From assembly GCF_035998295.1 (NCBI RefSeq), contig NZ_DASYHS010000028.1, positions 1-9,064 on the forward strand: DNA of 9,064 bases, written 5' to 3'. The stretch comes from DASYHS01 sp035998295 (GTDB taxonomy: Bacteria > Pseudomonadota > Alphaproteobacteria > Azospirillales > Azospirillaceae). Below, piece by piece: positions 1-6,153 of this stretch; positions within the stretch are counted from its first letter, which is position 1, and each line of letters opens with the position of its first letter. The position numbers and the translations under genes were made by a program. The notes below the pieces were generated by a model, which saw nothing but the letters and a program-made list of their open reading frames with translations, was not told where the DNA came from and ran no database searches.

Positions 1-481
1 GACCCTCGCCGTCGGGGTGCGCGAATTCGGATTCGACCGCCAGAACCGCCCCTACTCGATTCGCGCCCGAACCGCCACCAAGCGGGAAGGGGCTCCGGAC
101 CAGATCTTCCTGACCGACCCCGAGGGCGAGATCACGAACGAGGACGGCGCCTGGCTCACCGTGACCGCGCGGAGCGGCCGCTGGGACGAGACGAGGGAGC
201 TGCTGTTCCTGTCCGGCGACGTCCGATTCCACCACGGTTCGGGCCTCGAATTCGCGACCGAGGCGGCCACGGTGGACCCGGGCGAGAGTGCCGCCTGGGG
301 CGACCGCTTCGTGACCGGGCAGGGGCCTTCGGGCGAGCTGCGGGCCCCCGCCTTCCGCGTGCTTCCGGGCGGCCGGACGGTCGTTTTCCCCGGTCCGTCC
401 CGTCTTCTGCTGCCGCCGTCCGCAACGCCTGCCGACCACGGCGGAAATACCGTGTCCGTAGCGGAACCGCCGGAGACATAA
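1..481 (+). CDS. lptC: LptC, LPS export protein (3' part; start lies before the window)
   Basis: C-terminal part of LptC, the bitopic inner-membrane protein that takes lipopolysaccharide from the LptB2FG transporter and passes it to LptA in the periplasm. The frame is open from base 2 to the TAA at 479-481, with no convincing start, so the N-terminal membrane anchor is outside the window; the GTG at 17 is an internal valine codon. The visible ~159 residues show the family's pattern of beta strands: a 'GFDRQNRPYSIRA' opening strand, a 'DGAWLTVTARSGRWD' strand, 'LLFLSGDVRFHHGSGLEF', then 'GQGPSGEL' and 'VVFPGPSRLLL' near the end. This pattern is characteristic of alphaproteobacterial LptC/YrbK. 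In most relatives lptC is followed directly by lptA and lptB; here the next gene is a protease and no lptA is seen. The last ~20 residues are a poorly conserved tail. Identification is from recalled family pattern, not from a search. Confidence 0.8.
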   Translation, partial: TLAVGVREFGFDRQNRPYSIRARTATKREGAPDQIFLTDPEGEITNEDGAWLTVTARSGRWDETRELLFLSGDVRFHHGSGLEFATEAATVDPGESAAWGDRFVTGQGPSGELRAPAFRVLPGGRTVVFPGPSRLLLPPSATPADHGGNTVSVAEPPET

Positions 482-573
482 CTCTTCATTAACTAAAATC
501 GGGCTTTCCTTCTGGAGGCACGCGGCTCTGGTTCGCTTCACCCGCCCCGCCCCTCTGGAAAAGGAACCCACCG
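482..573 (+). promoter_or_regulatory. AT-rich gap between lptC and ctpA, possible ctpA promoter
   Basis: This 92-base gap opens with the most AT-rich patch near the left end (about 478-500), containing TAAAAT at 494-499, which resembles a sigma-70 -10 box. I cannot see a good -35 box 16-18 bases upstream, so the promoter is only a candidate. A GGAGG at 514-518 looks like a ribosome-binding site, but no ATG, GTG or TTG follows at a usable distance. The real ribosome-binding site for the next gene is AAGGA at 561-565. There is no clear terminator hairpin for lptC, so read-through transcription into ctpA is also possible. Confidence 0.25.
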
Positions 574-1968
574 GTGATGTTCAGGGCTTTGACTTCGGCC
601 GCAGTCGTTTCCCTGGCGCTGATGGCGCCCGCCCAGCCGATGGCTCAGCCGACCGCCGCCGCTACGGTCTCCGCCCCGGCCCCGGCCTCCCTGCCGGCTG
701 CGCTGCAGGCCGACGAGGGCCTGGAGTTGCTGCGCGACGTCCTGGCGCGCGTCCGGGAGAACTACGTGGAGCCCATCTCCGAGCGCCAGCTCGTCGAGGC
801 GGCCCTGACCGGCATGATCTCCGCGCTCGACCCGCATTCGACCTTCCTCGACTCCGACCGCTTTCGCGACATGCGGATGAAGACGAACGGCGAGTTCGGT
901 GGCCTCGGCGTCCAGATCCGCGTCGATGGCGGGATCGTCAAGGTGCTCTCGACGGTGGACGGGGCGCCGGCGGGCCGCGCCGGCATCCGCGCCGGCGACG
1001 TGTTCACCGGTCTGGACGGCGTGCCGCTGGCCGGCCGCGAGAGCGCCGACGTGATCAAGCGCCTGCGCGGCAACCCCGGCTCGAAGATCCTGGTCACCGT
1101 CAGCCGCGACGGCGGCGCGCCCTTCGACGTGACGCTGACCCGCGAGACGATCCGCACCGAGCCCGTGAGCGCGCGCGCCATCGGCAGCATCGGCTATGTC
1201 CGCGTGAAGAACTTCGACCGCCGGACCGGGCCGGACCTGGCCGCGGCGATGGAGAGGCTGCGCGCCGACATCGGCTCGTCCCTGGCCGGGTTCGTGCTCG
1301 ACCTCAGGAACAATCCCGGCGGGCTGGTCACGCAGGCGGTCGAAGTCGCCGACGCGTTCCTGGAGTCGGGCAACATCGTCTCCACCCGCGGCCGCGGCGG
1401 GGTCGAGATCCGGCGCTACGACGCGCGTCCCGGGGACCTCGCCGGCGGCCTGCCGGTGATCGTGCTGGTCAACGGCGGTTCCGCCTCCGCCTCGGAGATC
1501 GTGGCCGGCGCGCTGCAGGACCATGGGCGTGCGGTCCTGCTCGGCGAGCAGACCTTCGGCAAGGGCTCGGTCCAGACCATCATCCCGCTCGGCAGCGGCG
1601 TCGGCATGAAGATGACGACCGCGCGCTACTACACGCCCTCCGGCCGGTCGATCCAGGCGGTCGGCATCGTCCCCGACATCGGCGTCCGCCAGGGCAGGAT
1701 CGAGCTGGTGGCCGACGCGCCGCGGCGGCGCGAGGCCGACCTGCCGGGCGCGCTCGGCAACGACGCGCCGCCGGCCGAGCGCCGGCCCCTGCTGGAGCTT
1801 GCCGCCGAGACCGTGGCGGGCGGCGAGGGCGGCTCCGACTTCCAGCTCGAGCGCGCCGTCGACCTGCTCGTCGGCTCCACCTTGTTCAAGACGCCCGCCG
1901 ACCAGCGCATGGCGGTCCAGACGGTCCTTCCCGCGCGTCTGGCCGGGGCCGCCGGCGCCGGTTCCTGA
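574..1968 (+). CDS. ctpA: S41 family carboxy-terminal processing peptidase (CtpA/Prc-like), periplasmic
   Basis: Serine protease that trims or degrades periplasmic proteins from their C-terminal ends; relatives act on cell-wall hydrolases and lipoproteins. The N-terminus is a signal peptide (hydrophobic residues about 5-20, likely cleavage near 20-25). A helical segment with 'RENYVEPISE' and 'SALDPHSTFLD' follows, then a PDZ domain from about residue 106 ('GEFGGLGVQI') to about 190. The S41 core has 'VLDLRNNPGGLV', the nucleophile Ser305 in 'GGSASASEIVAGAL', and the general base Lys330 with Gln334 in 'TFGKGSVQ'. The Ser-Lys spacing of 25 matches B. subtilis CtpB (Ser309/Lys334), so the enzyme should be active. 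GTG at 574 sits 8 bases after AAGGA (561-565); the next codon, ATG at 577, is an equally possible start 11 bases away. At 464 residues it has normal length. CtpA genes of this class commonly sit beside envC-type amidase activators; that neighbour is not seen here. Confidence 0.93.
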   Translation: MMFRALTSAAVVSLALMAPAQPMAQPTAAATVSAPAPASLPAALQADEGLELLRDVLARVRENYVEPISERQLVEAALTGMISALDPHSTFLDSDRFRDMRMKTNGEFGGLGVQIRVDGGIVKVLSTVDGAPAGRAGIRAGDVFTGLDGVPLAGRESADVIKRLRGNPGSKILVTVSRDGGAPFDVTLTRETIRTEPVSARAIGSIGYVRVKNFDRRTGPDLAAAMERLRADIGSSLAGFVLDLRNNPGGLVTQAVEVADAFLESGNIVSTRGRGGVEIRRYDARPGDLAGGLPVIVLVNGGSASASEIVAGALQDHGRAVLLGEQTFGKGSVQTIIPLGSGVGMKMTTARYYTPSGRSIQAVGIVPDIGVRQGRIELVADAPRRREADLPGALGNDAPPAERRPLLELAAETVAGGEGGSDFQLERAVDLLVGSTLFKTPADQRMAVQTVLPARLAGAAGAGS

Positions 1969-1982
1969 GCCGCCGGCTCAGG
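1964..1982. terminator. Palindrome shared by two convergent stop codons, probable bidirectional terminator
   Basis: A perfect inverted repeat with 9-base arms (CCTGAGCCG and CGGCTCAGG) around a single central base. It holds the TGA of the protease gene (1966-1968) in one arm and the TGA of the minus-strand hydrolase gene (1978-1980 read in reverse) in the other, so the coding regions end only 9 bases apart. In RNA it would form a 7-8 bp GC-rich stem with a small loop on either strand. No T-run follows on either side, so it is not a textbook intrinsic terminator. It may instead block polymerases, or protect 3' ends after Rho-dependent termination. Confidence 0.5.
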
Positions 1983-2931
1983 CCATCCCCATCCACCGCT
2001 CGGCCCCGCGCTCCGCGCGGAGCGTACGGTCGAGGAAGGCGAAGAGGTCCCGGTCCGACCGGGCCTTGACGCCTTCGTCGCGCAGGATGTGGTAGCCCCG
2101 CGGGCTGACCCTCATGCCCAGCACCAGCGCCCGCGTCAGCGGGCCGCGCATCTCCATGCCGCTGCGCGCGTCGCGGACCCGCCCCTCCGGATCGACCTTG
2201 AGCGCGCAGGGGCCGAGCCCGATCCCGACCTTCCGCCGCTCCCGGTCGGCGCCGTCCCACTGGTGCCAGGCGCCCTCGTAGATGCGCAGCATCACCGGCG
2301 AGCCGCCTTCCTCCAGCTCGCGGGCCGCCTCGCGAGCGCGCGGGACCGGCACGTTGGCGTCCAGCTCGCCCAGCAGCATCGCGACCGGCGCGCCGGTCGT
2401 CCTCGGCTCGTCGAAGCTGACGACGCAGGGGCCGTAGAACGAGACATGGGCGGCGAAGCGCAGCCCCTCGTCGCCGAACACCTCGCAGATCTGCCGGTAG
2501 GCCGCCAGCTTCGCGATCATGCCTCCATAGGAGAAGCCCACGACGGCGATCCGCTCCGGATCGACCGCGGGGTGGCGCGCCAGCGCGCGGAGCGCGCCGA
2601 AGCAGTCCGCCAGCAGCATGCTCTCGGTGACGCGCAGCGCGCGCAGGGTGTGGTTCTCCGGCGCCTTGCGGGCGGCGAACCCGTCGACCACCAGCGCCAC
2701 GTAGCCGCGGCGCGCCAGTTCCGAGGCGTAGGCCAGCTCGCGCTCCGCGATGACGCCGCCCAGCCCGTGCATCAGCACGACCGCCGGCAGGCTCCGGTCG
2801 GCGGCGCAGGGCTCGGGCAGCGCGAGCACGGCTTCGACCTGGACCGGCGCGACGCGCCCGCGCCGCGAGGCCATGTCGCGCATCACGAACGGGCTGAGGG
2901 AGGGGAAGCGTATCGTCGATATCGAGATCAT
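1978..2931 (-). CDS. Dienelactone hydrolase family protein (alpha/beta hydrolase, serine nucleophile)
   Basis: A 317-residue alpha/beta hydrolase of the dienelactone hydrolase (DLH) family. Visible elements in order: the oxyanion-side 'VVLMHGLGG' (residues 51-59), 'ARRGYVALVVDGF' (73-85), the nucleophile elbow 'VVGFSYGGMIAKLAAY' with Ser134, the acid Asp191 in 'LLGELDANVP', and the base His223 in 'YEGAWHQWD'. Classical DLH of the chlorocatechol pathway uses Cys in a G-x-C-x-G-G elbow; here it is Ser, as in many uncharacterised members, so the substrate cannot be assigned. Classical DLHs have about 235-250 residues. This protein has about 45 residues before the fold and an unusual ~65-residue stretch after the histidine, before a last helix ('DRDLFAFLDRTL'). 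There is no signal peptide, so it is probably cytoplasmic. ATG at 2929-2931 has a GAAGGG (2936-2941) 4 bases upstream; an internal ATG at codon 17 is a possible alternative. It is divergent from the exporter gene and convergent with ctpA. Confidence 0.85.
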   Translation of the reverse strand: MISISTIRFPSLSPFVMRDMASRRGRVAPVQVEAVLALPEPCAADRSLPAVVLMHGLGGVIAERELAYASELARRGYVALVVDGFAARKAPENHTLRALRVTESMLLADCFGALRALARHPAVDPERIAVVGFSYGGMIAKLAAYRQICEVFGDEGLRFAAHVSFYGPCVVSFDEPRTTGAPVAMLLGELDANVPVPRAREAARELEEGGSPVMLRIYEGAWHQWDGADRERRKVGIGLGPCALKVDPEGRVRDARSGMEMRGPLTRALVLGMRVSPRGYHILRDEGVKARSDRDLFAFLDRTLRAERGAERWMGMA

Positions 2932-3122
2932 GGGACCCTTCGCGTTGATCCCGCGACCGGCCCGGGGCGCGGCGCGGCGGCACGTTCTCTGCTACTTGGC
3001 TAAACGCATCCGCGGGCGATTCGTCACGGTCGCAGGTTGCAGGGACCTTGGACGCCCTCCCAACCGTTGTCGGAGATGTCCGGGGCCGCCCCGCCCCCTC
3101 CACCGTTTCCGGATCAGGTATC

Positions 3123-4667
3123 TTGTCCACTTCGGCAGACGTGTCGCCCCACTACACCCACGGCGAGATCCTGGCCGTCCTCGCCGGCGTCATGCTCGCG
3201 ATGATGCTGGCCGCCCTCGACCAGACCATCGTCGCCACCGCGCTGCCGACCATCGCGGGGGAGCTCGGCGGTCTCGACGAGCTGTCCTGGATCGTGACCG
3301 CGTACCTGCTGACGACGGCCGCGACGACGCCGCTCTATGGCAAGTTGAGCGACCTGTACGGGCGCGGGCCGGTGATCCGGACCGCCATCGTGCTCTTCGT
3401 CATCGGCTCGCTGCTGTGCGGCTTGTCGCGCACCGTCGGCGAGCTGGTCTTCTTCCGGGCCATCCAGGGCCTGGGCGCGGGCGGCCTCATGACGCTCGCC
3501 TTCACGGTGATCGCCGACGTGGTGGCGCCGCGCGAGCGCGGCCGCTACCAGGCCTACATCAGCAGCGTGTTCGTGCTCGCGAGCGTCGCCGGGCCGGTGC
3601 TCGGCGGCTTCCTGACCGAGCACGCGAGCTGGCGGTGGATCTTCTACGTCAACCTGCCGATCGGCATCGCCGCCTATGTGATGACCGGCCGCCCCCTCGA
3701 CCGGCTGCCGCCGCCGACGCGCAACCCGCGCATCGACGTCCCCGGCGCCGTCCTGGTCGCTGGCTCCGTCACCTGCCTGCTGCTCGCGCTGCTCTCGGGC
3801 GGGACCGAGGCGCCCTGGCTGTCGTGGCGCATCCTCGGGTTGCTCGCGGCGGGCCTGGCGCTCGGGGCCGCGTTCGCGATCCGGGAGCTGCGCGCGCCCG
3901 AGCCGATCATCCCGCCGCGCCTGTTCCGCGGGCCCGTGTTCACGACCGCCTGCGCCGCCGCGACGATCGCGACCATGGTGATGCTGGGCGGCGTCACGCT
4001 GCTGCCGCTGTACCTCCAGGCCGTGGTCGGGGTCAGCGTCAGCCAGTCCGGGATCTACCTGCTGCCGCTGATGGTGGGCATCATCGCCAGCGCGGTCCTG
4101 GTCGGCCGCGTGGTCGCGGCCACCGGGCGCTACCGCCTCTTCCCCGGCCTGGGCCTCGGCATCGCCGGGACCGCCTTCCTCCTCTGGGCGATCGCGGGAT
4201 GGGACGAGCCGGGCGGGCCCCTCGTCGTCTTCCTGCTGGTGGTCGGCCTCGGCCTGGGCATGGTGATGCCGGTCCTGACCCTGTCGGTGCAGAACGCGGT
4301 CGAGCGCGGCGACCTCGGCGCCGCCACGTCGTCGCTGGCCTTCTTCCGCACGATCGGCGGCGCCTTCGGCGTCGCGCTGCTGGGCGCCGTCCTGACCAAC
4401 GACGTCGAGCGCCGGCTGGTGGGCAGGGTCGCGGCGTCCCAGGTCGACGCCCTGCTCGACCAGGGCATCCTGTCGGGAGAGCCGTCCCGCATCCTCGCCA
4501 TGAGCCGGCCGGTCCGGGCGATGGTGATGGACGCCTTCTCGGCCTCCTACGACCTCGTCTTCGCGACCGCCGGCTTGCTGTGCCTGCTCGGCCTGCTGAT
4601 CGCCGCCTTCCTGCGCGAGCTGCCGCTCGCCCGCCGGCCCGGCGGGCAGGCGAGGGGCGCGGGCTGA
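3123..4667 (+). CDS. DHA2-family MFS transporter, 14-helix drug/metabolite:H+ antiporter (EmrB/QacA type)
   Basis: Inner-membrane exporter of the major facilitator superfamily, DHA2 branch, which pumps drugs or small metabolites out against protons. It carries the branch's signature motifs: motif D1 'LAALDQTIVATALPTI' in the first helix (Asp33), motif A 'GKLSDLYGR' (about 73-81) between helices 2 and 3, 'RAIQGLGAGGL' in helix 4 (Arg112), and antiporter motif C 'GPVLGG' (157-162) in helix 5. The length (514 residues from this start) and the hydrophobic pattern fit 14 helices. A long open stretch runs upstream to a TTG at 3048, but those 25 codons are polar and unlike the family. TTG at 3123 gives 'MSTSADVSPHYTHGEIL', close to what family members usually have; GTG at 3141 is a third choice. 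No start has a strong ribosome-binding site. No EmrA-like membrane-fusion partner or regulator is adjacent, so the substrate is unknown. Confidence 0.92.
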   Translation: MSTSADVSPHYTHGEILAVLAGVMLAMMLAALDQTIVATALPTIAGELGGLDELSWIVTAYLLTTAATTPLYGKLSDLYGRGPVIRTAIVLFVIGSLLCGLSRTVGELVFFRAIQGLGAGGLMTLAFTVIADVVAPRERGRYQAYISSVFVLASVAGPVLGGFLTEHASWRWIFYVNLPIGIAAYVMTGRPLDRLPPPTRNPRIDVPGAVLVAGSVTCLLLALLSGGTEAPWLSWRILGLLAAGLALGAAFAIRELRAPEPIIPPRLFRGPVFTTACAAATIATMVMLGGVTLLPLYLQAVVGVSVSQSGIYLLPLMVGIIASAVLVGRVVAATGRYRLFPGLGLGIAGTAFLLWAIAGWDEPGGPLVVFLLVVGLGLGMVMPVLTLSVQNAVERGDLGAATSSLAFFRTIGGAFGVALLGAVLTNDVERRLVGRVAASQVDALLDQGILSGEPSRILAMSRPVRAMVMDAFSASYDLVFATAGLLCLLGLLIAAFLRELPLARRPGGQARGAG

Positions 4668-4691
4668 CCCCTGACCCCTGACCCCTGACCC
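4664..4691. repeat. Perfect tandem repeat, four copies of CTGACCC, starting at the exporter stop codon
   Basis: Four exact head-to-tail copies of the 7-base unit CTGACCC. The first copy contains the TGA stop (4665-4667) of the MFS exporter gene. Because 7 is not a multiple of 3, the TGAs at 4665, 4672, 4679 and 4686 put a stop in every forward frame, so read-through or frameshift at the end of the exporter would end within about 20 bases. A perfect short tandem repeat like this is prone to copy-number change by replication slippage. No function is known to me. Confidence 0.9.
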
Positions 4692-4694
4692 CGG

Positions 4695-4714
4695 GGCCGG
4701 CCTCAGCGCCGGCC
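4695..4714. terminator. GC-rich hairpin between convergent exporter and phasin genes, possible terminator
   Basis: Inverted repeat GGCCGGC (4695-4701) and GCCGGCC (4708-4714) with a 6-base loop. The loop holds the stop codon of the minus-strand phasin gene (4703-4705). It follows the four-copy heptamer repeat directly. All seven pairs are G-C, but no T-run follows on either strand, and short GC dyads are common in DNA of this composition. Its position between two convergent genes is the main support for a terminator role. Confidence 0.35.
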
Positions 4715-5281
4715 GCCCTCGTCGCCTCCCCCGGTACGGCCGGAGGCCTGCTCCGCCGTCCGCGTCAGCAGCTCGGTGACCCGCTGGGTGAACTCCATCA
4801 CCTGCTCCGTCTGCGCGCGGGCGAGGCGGGTCTGCACTTCCAGCAGCTCCGCCGGTCCCCGTGCGCCGGCGAAGTCGCGCCACGCCGTGAACGTGGTCTG
4901 CGCCATCTGCTGGGCGAAGGTCGTCGCCTCGGCAAGCACGGACTGGTAGCCCGAGAAGGCGATCGCCGCGATCTCGGCGGCGTTCTGCGTCCCTCTCGGG
5001 CCGCCGGCCTGGCCACCCGCCTGGGCCCGGGCGGCCTCGCCGGCGCGCCGGCGCGCCTCCTCGATCGCCGCCGTCGCGGCCGCTGTCGCCTTGCTGGCCC
5101 ATTCCGCCGCGCTCGCGGCCGGATCGGCCTGCGGTTCGGCCTTGGCCTCCTTGGCGGGTTCCTCGTCTCCCGCCGCGGCGGCCGGCTCGCGCTCCTGTGC
5201 CTTGTCCTGCTGCTGCGTGGCCTTGGAACCCTGGTCCTGCCGGCCGCCTCCGGTCTTGCGTCCTCCGTCCCGCGTCGCCAT
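4703..5281 (-). CDS. Phasin family protein with long low-complexity N-terminal region
   Basis: A 192-residue protein whose C-terminal half matches the phasin domain: residues about 97-180 form continuous amphipathic helix, with 'AFSGYQSVLAEATTFAQQMA', then 'ELLEVQTRLARAQTEQVMEF' and 'RVTELLTRTAEQA'. Phasins coat polyhydroxyalkanoate granules in the cytoplasm and control granule size; some relatives bind other lipid surfaces. Residues 1-55 are charged and low in complexity (Gln, Lys, Glu, Ala, Pro). Residues 56-90 are an Ala/Arg/Glu-rich helix. The protein ends in a Gly-rich tail. Start: ATG at 5279-5281 is preceded 6 bases upstream by a strong GGAGGA (5288-5293 in reverse). No polyhydroxyalkanoate synthase or depolymerase gene is seen nearby, so the granule role is inferred from the domain only. 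Divergent from pmtA across a 195-base gap. Confidence 0.8.
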   Translation of the reverse strand: MATRDGGRKTGGGRQDQGSKATQQQDKAQEREPAAAAGDEEPAKEAKAEPQADPAASAAEWASKATAAATAAIEEARRRAGEAARAQAGGQAGGPRGTQNAAEIAAIAFSGYQSVLAEATTFAQQMAQTTFTAWRDFAGARGPAELLEVQTRLARAQTEQVMEFTQRVTELLTRTAEQASGRTGGGDEGGRR

Positions 5282-5309
5282 GACGTATCCTCCGTCCGTG
5301 TCGCCTTCC

Positions 5310-5456
5310 GCCGGCGGTTGCCGGCTATGCCCTTTGCAACAGCCCTTCTACGGGCTACGTTGCGGCCCGGCGGTTCCGGGCGGAACCATCAGAGGTAACG
5401 CCCGTTATGGAGGCGCCCGAAGCCACGACCTTTTTCGCCGGGGCAGACTCTTGCCC
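5310..5456. promoter_or_regulatory. Cluster of short dyads in the phasin/pmtA divergent gap
   Basis: The 195-base divergent gap (5282-5476) holds five short inverted repeats: GCCGGC-4-GCCGGC (5310-5325); GCAACAGCCC paired with GGGCT-AC-GTTGC (5336-5363, 10 pairs with a 2-base bulge); GGTTCC-4-GGAACC (5372-5387); TAACG-2-CGTTA (5396-5407); and GGGCA-6-TGCCC (5441-5456). The second is the longest and sits about midway between the genes. The last lies just before the ribosome-binding site of pmtA (AGGAG, 5466-5470). These could be operators or leader hairpins for the two divergent genes. I cannot match them to a known regulator, and no clear -35/-10 pair is visible. Confidence 0.35.
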
Positions 5457-5476
5457 GATCCCTCCAGGAGAACAGG

Positions 5477-6139
5477 ATGGACACTCTTTCGGTCCGCGCC
5501 GCGTATCGTCGGTACGCCAAGATCTACGACGTCGTCTTCGGCGGTGTGTTTGCATTCGGGCGGCGGGCTGCCATCGAGAGGATGAATCGGCGGGGCGGGC
5601 TGCGCATCCTGGAGGTTGGGGTCGGCACCGGGCTGTCCCTGCCGTTCCACCGCTCGGACAACCGGGTGGTCGGGATCGACCTCTCGCGTGAGATGCTGGA
5701 CGTCGCGCGCAAGCGCGTCGACCGCATGGGGCTGACGAACGTCGACGGGCTGTTCGAGATGGACGCCGAGCGGCTGGCCTTCGCCGACGACAGCTTCGAC
5801 GTCGTGGTCGCGATGTTCGTGATGACGGTGGTCCCCGACGTCGCCCAGGCGATGCGGGAGCTGGAGCGGGTGTGCCGTCCCGGCGGCGAGGTGTACATCG
5901 TCAACCATTTCGCCTCCGCCCGTCCGGGAATGCGCCGCACGGTCGAGCGCGGCATGGCCCGCTTCTCGCGCAAGCTCGGCTGGCGGCCCGACTTCTCGAT
6001 GCAGACCCTGTTCGAGGAATCGCCGCTCGAGGTCCAGGAGGTGCGCACCCTGCCGCCGCTCGGCCTGTTCAGCCTGATCCAGTGCCGCAACGAGGCCGCG
6101 GCTCGCCTGTCCGCGGAAGGCGGACGCGGCGTCGCATAA
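5477..6139 (+). CDS. pmtA: Phospholipid (phosphatidylethanolamine) N-methyltransferase, PmtA type
   Basis: S-adenosylmethionine-dependent class I methyltransferase of 220 residues. It closely resembles the Rhodobacter-type PmtA that methylates phosphatidylethanolamine three times to make phosphatidylcholine at the inner membrane. Shared features are the N-terminal 'AAYRRYAKIYDVVFGGVF' (8-25) with a basic, amphipathic first helix; SAM motif I 'ILEVGVGTGLSLP' (44-56); ribose-binding Asp68 in 'VGIDLS'; 'MDAERLAF' (95-102) next to the adenine pocket; 'DDSFDVVVAMFV' (104-115); 'RPGGEVYIVNHF' (134-145); and the C-terminal 'LPPLGLFSLIQCRN' (192-205), a typical ending for this subfamily. General MerR-like or quinone methyltransferases lack that ending. 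ATG at 5477 follows AGGAG (5466-5470) by 6 bases. The dehalogenase-like gene starts 14 bases after the stop, so the two probably share a transcript. The sequence suggests a phosphatidylcholine-containing membrane. Confidence 0.87.
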   Translation: MDTLSVRAAYRRYAKIYDVVFGGVFAFGRRAAIERMNRRGGLRILEVGVGTGLSLPFHRSDNRVVGIDLSREMLDVARKRVDRMGLTNVDGLFEMDAERLAFADDSFDVVVAMFVMTVVPDVAQAMRELERVCRPGGEVYIVNHFASARPGMRRTVERGMARFSRKLGWRPDFSMQTLFEESPLEVQEVRTLPPLGLFSLIQCRNEAAARLSAEGGRGVA

Positions 6140-6153
6140 GAGGGAGAGGGAGC

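Noticed and set aside
538..1524. A 328-codon minus-strand frame across the protease gene
   Set aside because: It is antisense to ctpA, which has complete S41 and PDZ motifs; the antisense product resembles no family I know.
3048..3122. Exporter start at TTG 3048
   Set aside because: AGGGA lies only 2 bases before it, too close to work well, and the 25 extra residues are unlike DHA2 N-termini; it cannot be fully excluded.
2932..3122. Divergent promoter between the hydrolase and exporter genes, e.g. TTGGCT at 2996-3001, and a GCAGG-TT-GCAGG direct repeat near 3032-3043
   Set aside because: No matching -10 box lies at 16-18 bases, and the repeat is too short to call an operator.
1886..3130. 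A 414-codon minus-strand frame over the dienelactone hydrolase gene
   Set aside because: The hydrolase frame in the same place has all catalytic motifs; this one is a shifted frame rich in Arg and Gly.
2750..4681. A 643-codon plus-strand frame overlapping the exporter gene
   Set aside because: It is the exporter read in another frame, giving an Arg/Pro/Ala-rich product with no membrane pattern.
3114..5102. A 662-codon open frame on the minus strand across the exporter and phasin genes
   Set aside because: It is antisense to a clear MFS exporter, its product is Asp/His/Gln/Arg-rich with no recognisable fold, and such frames are expected in GC-rich coding DNA.
5872..6153. A longer start for the dehalogenase-like protein, adding 94 codons inside pmtA
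   Set aside because: The added residues are a shifted reading of pmtA and Arg/Pro-rich; the GTG at 6154 has its own ribosome-binding site and gives the normal family length.
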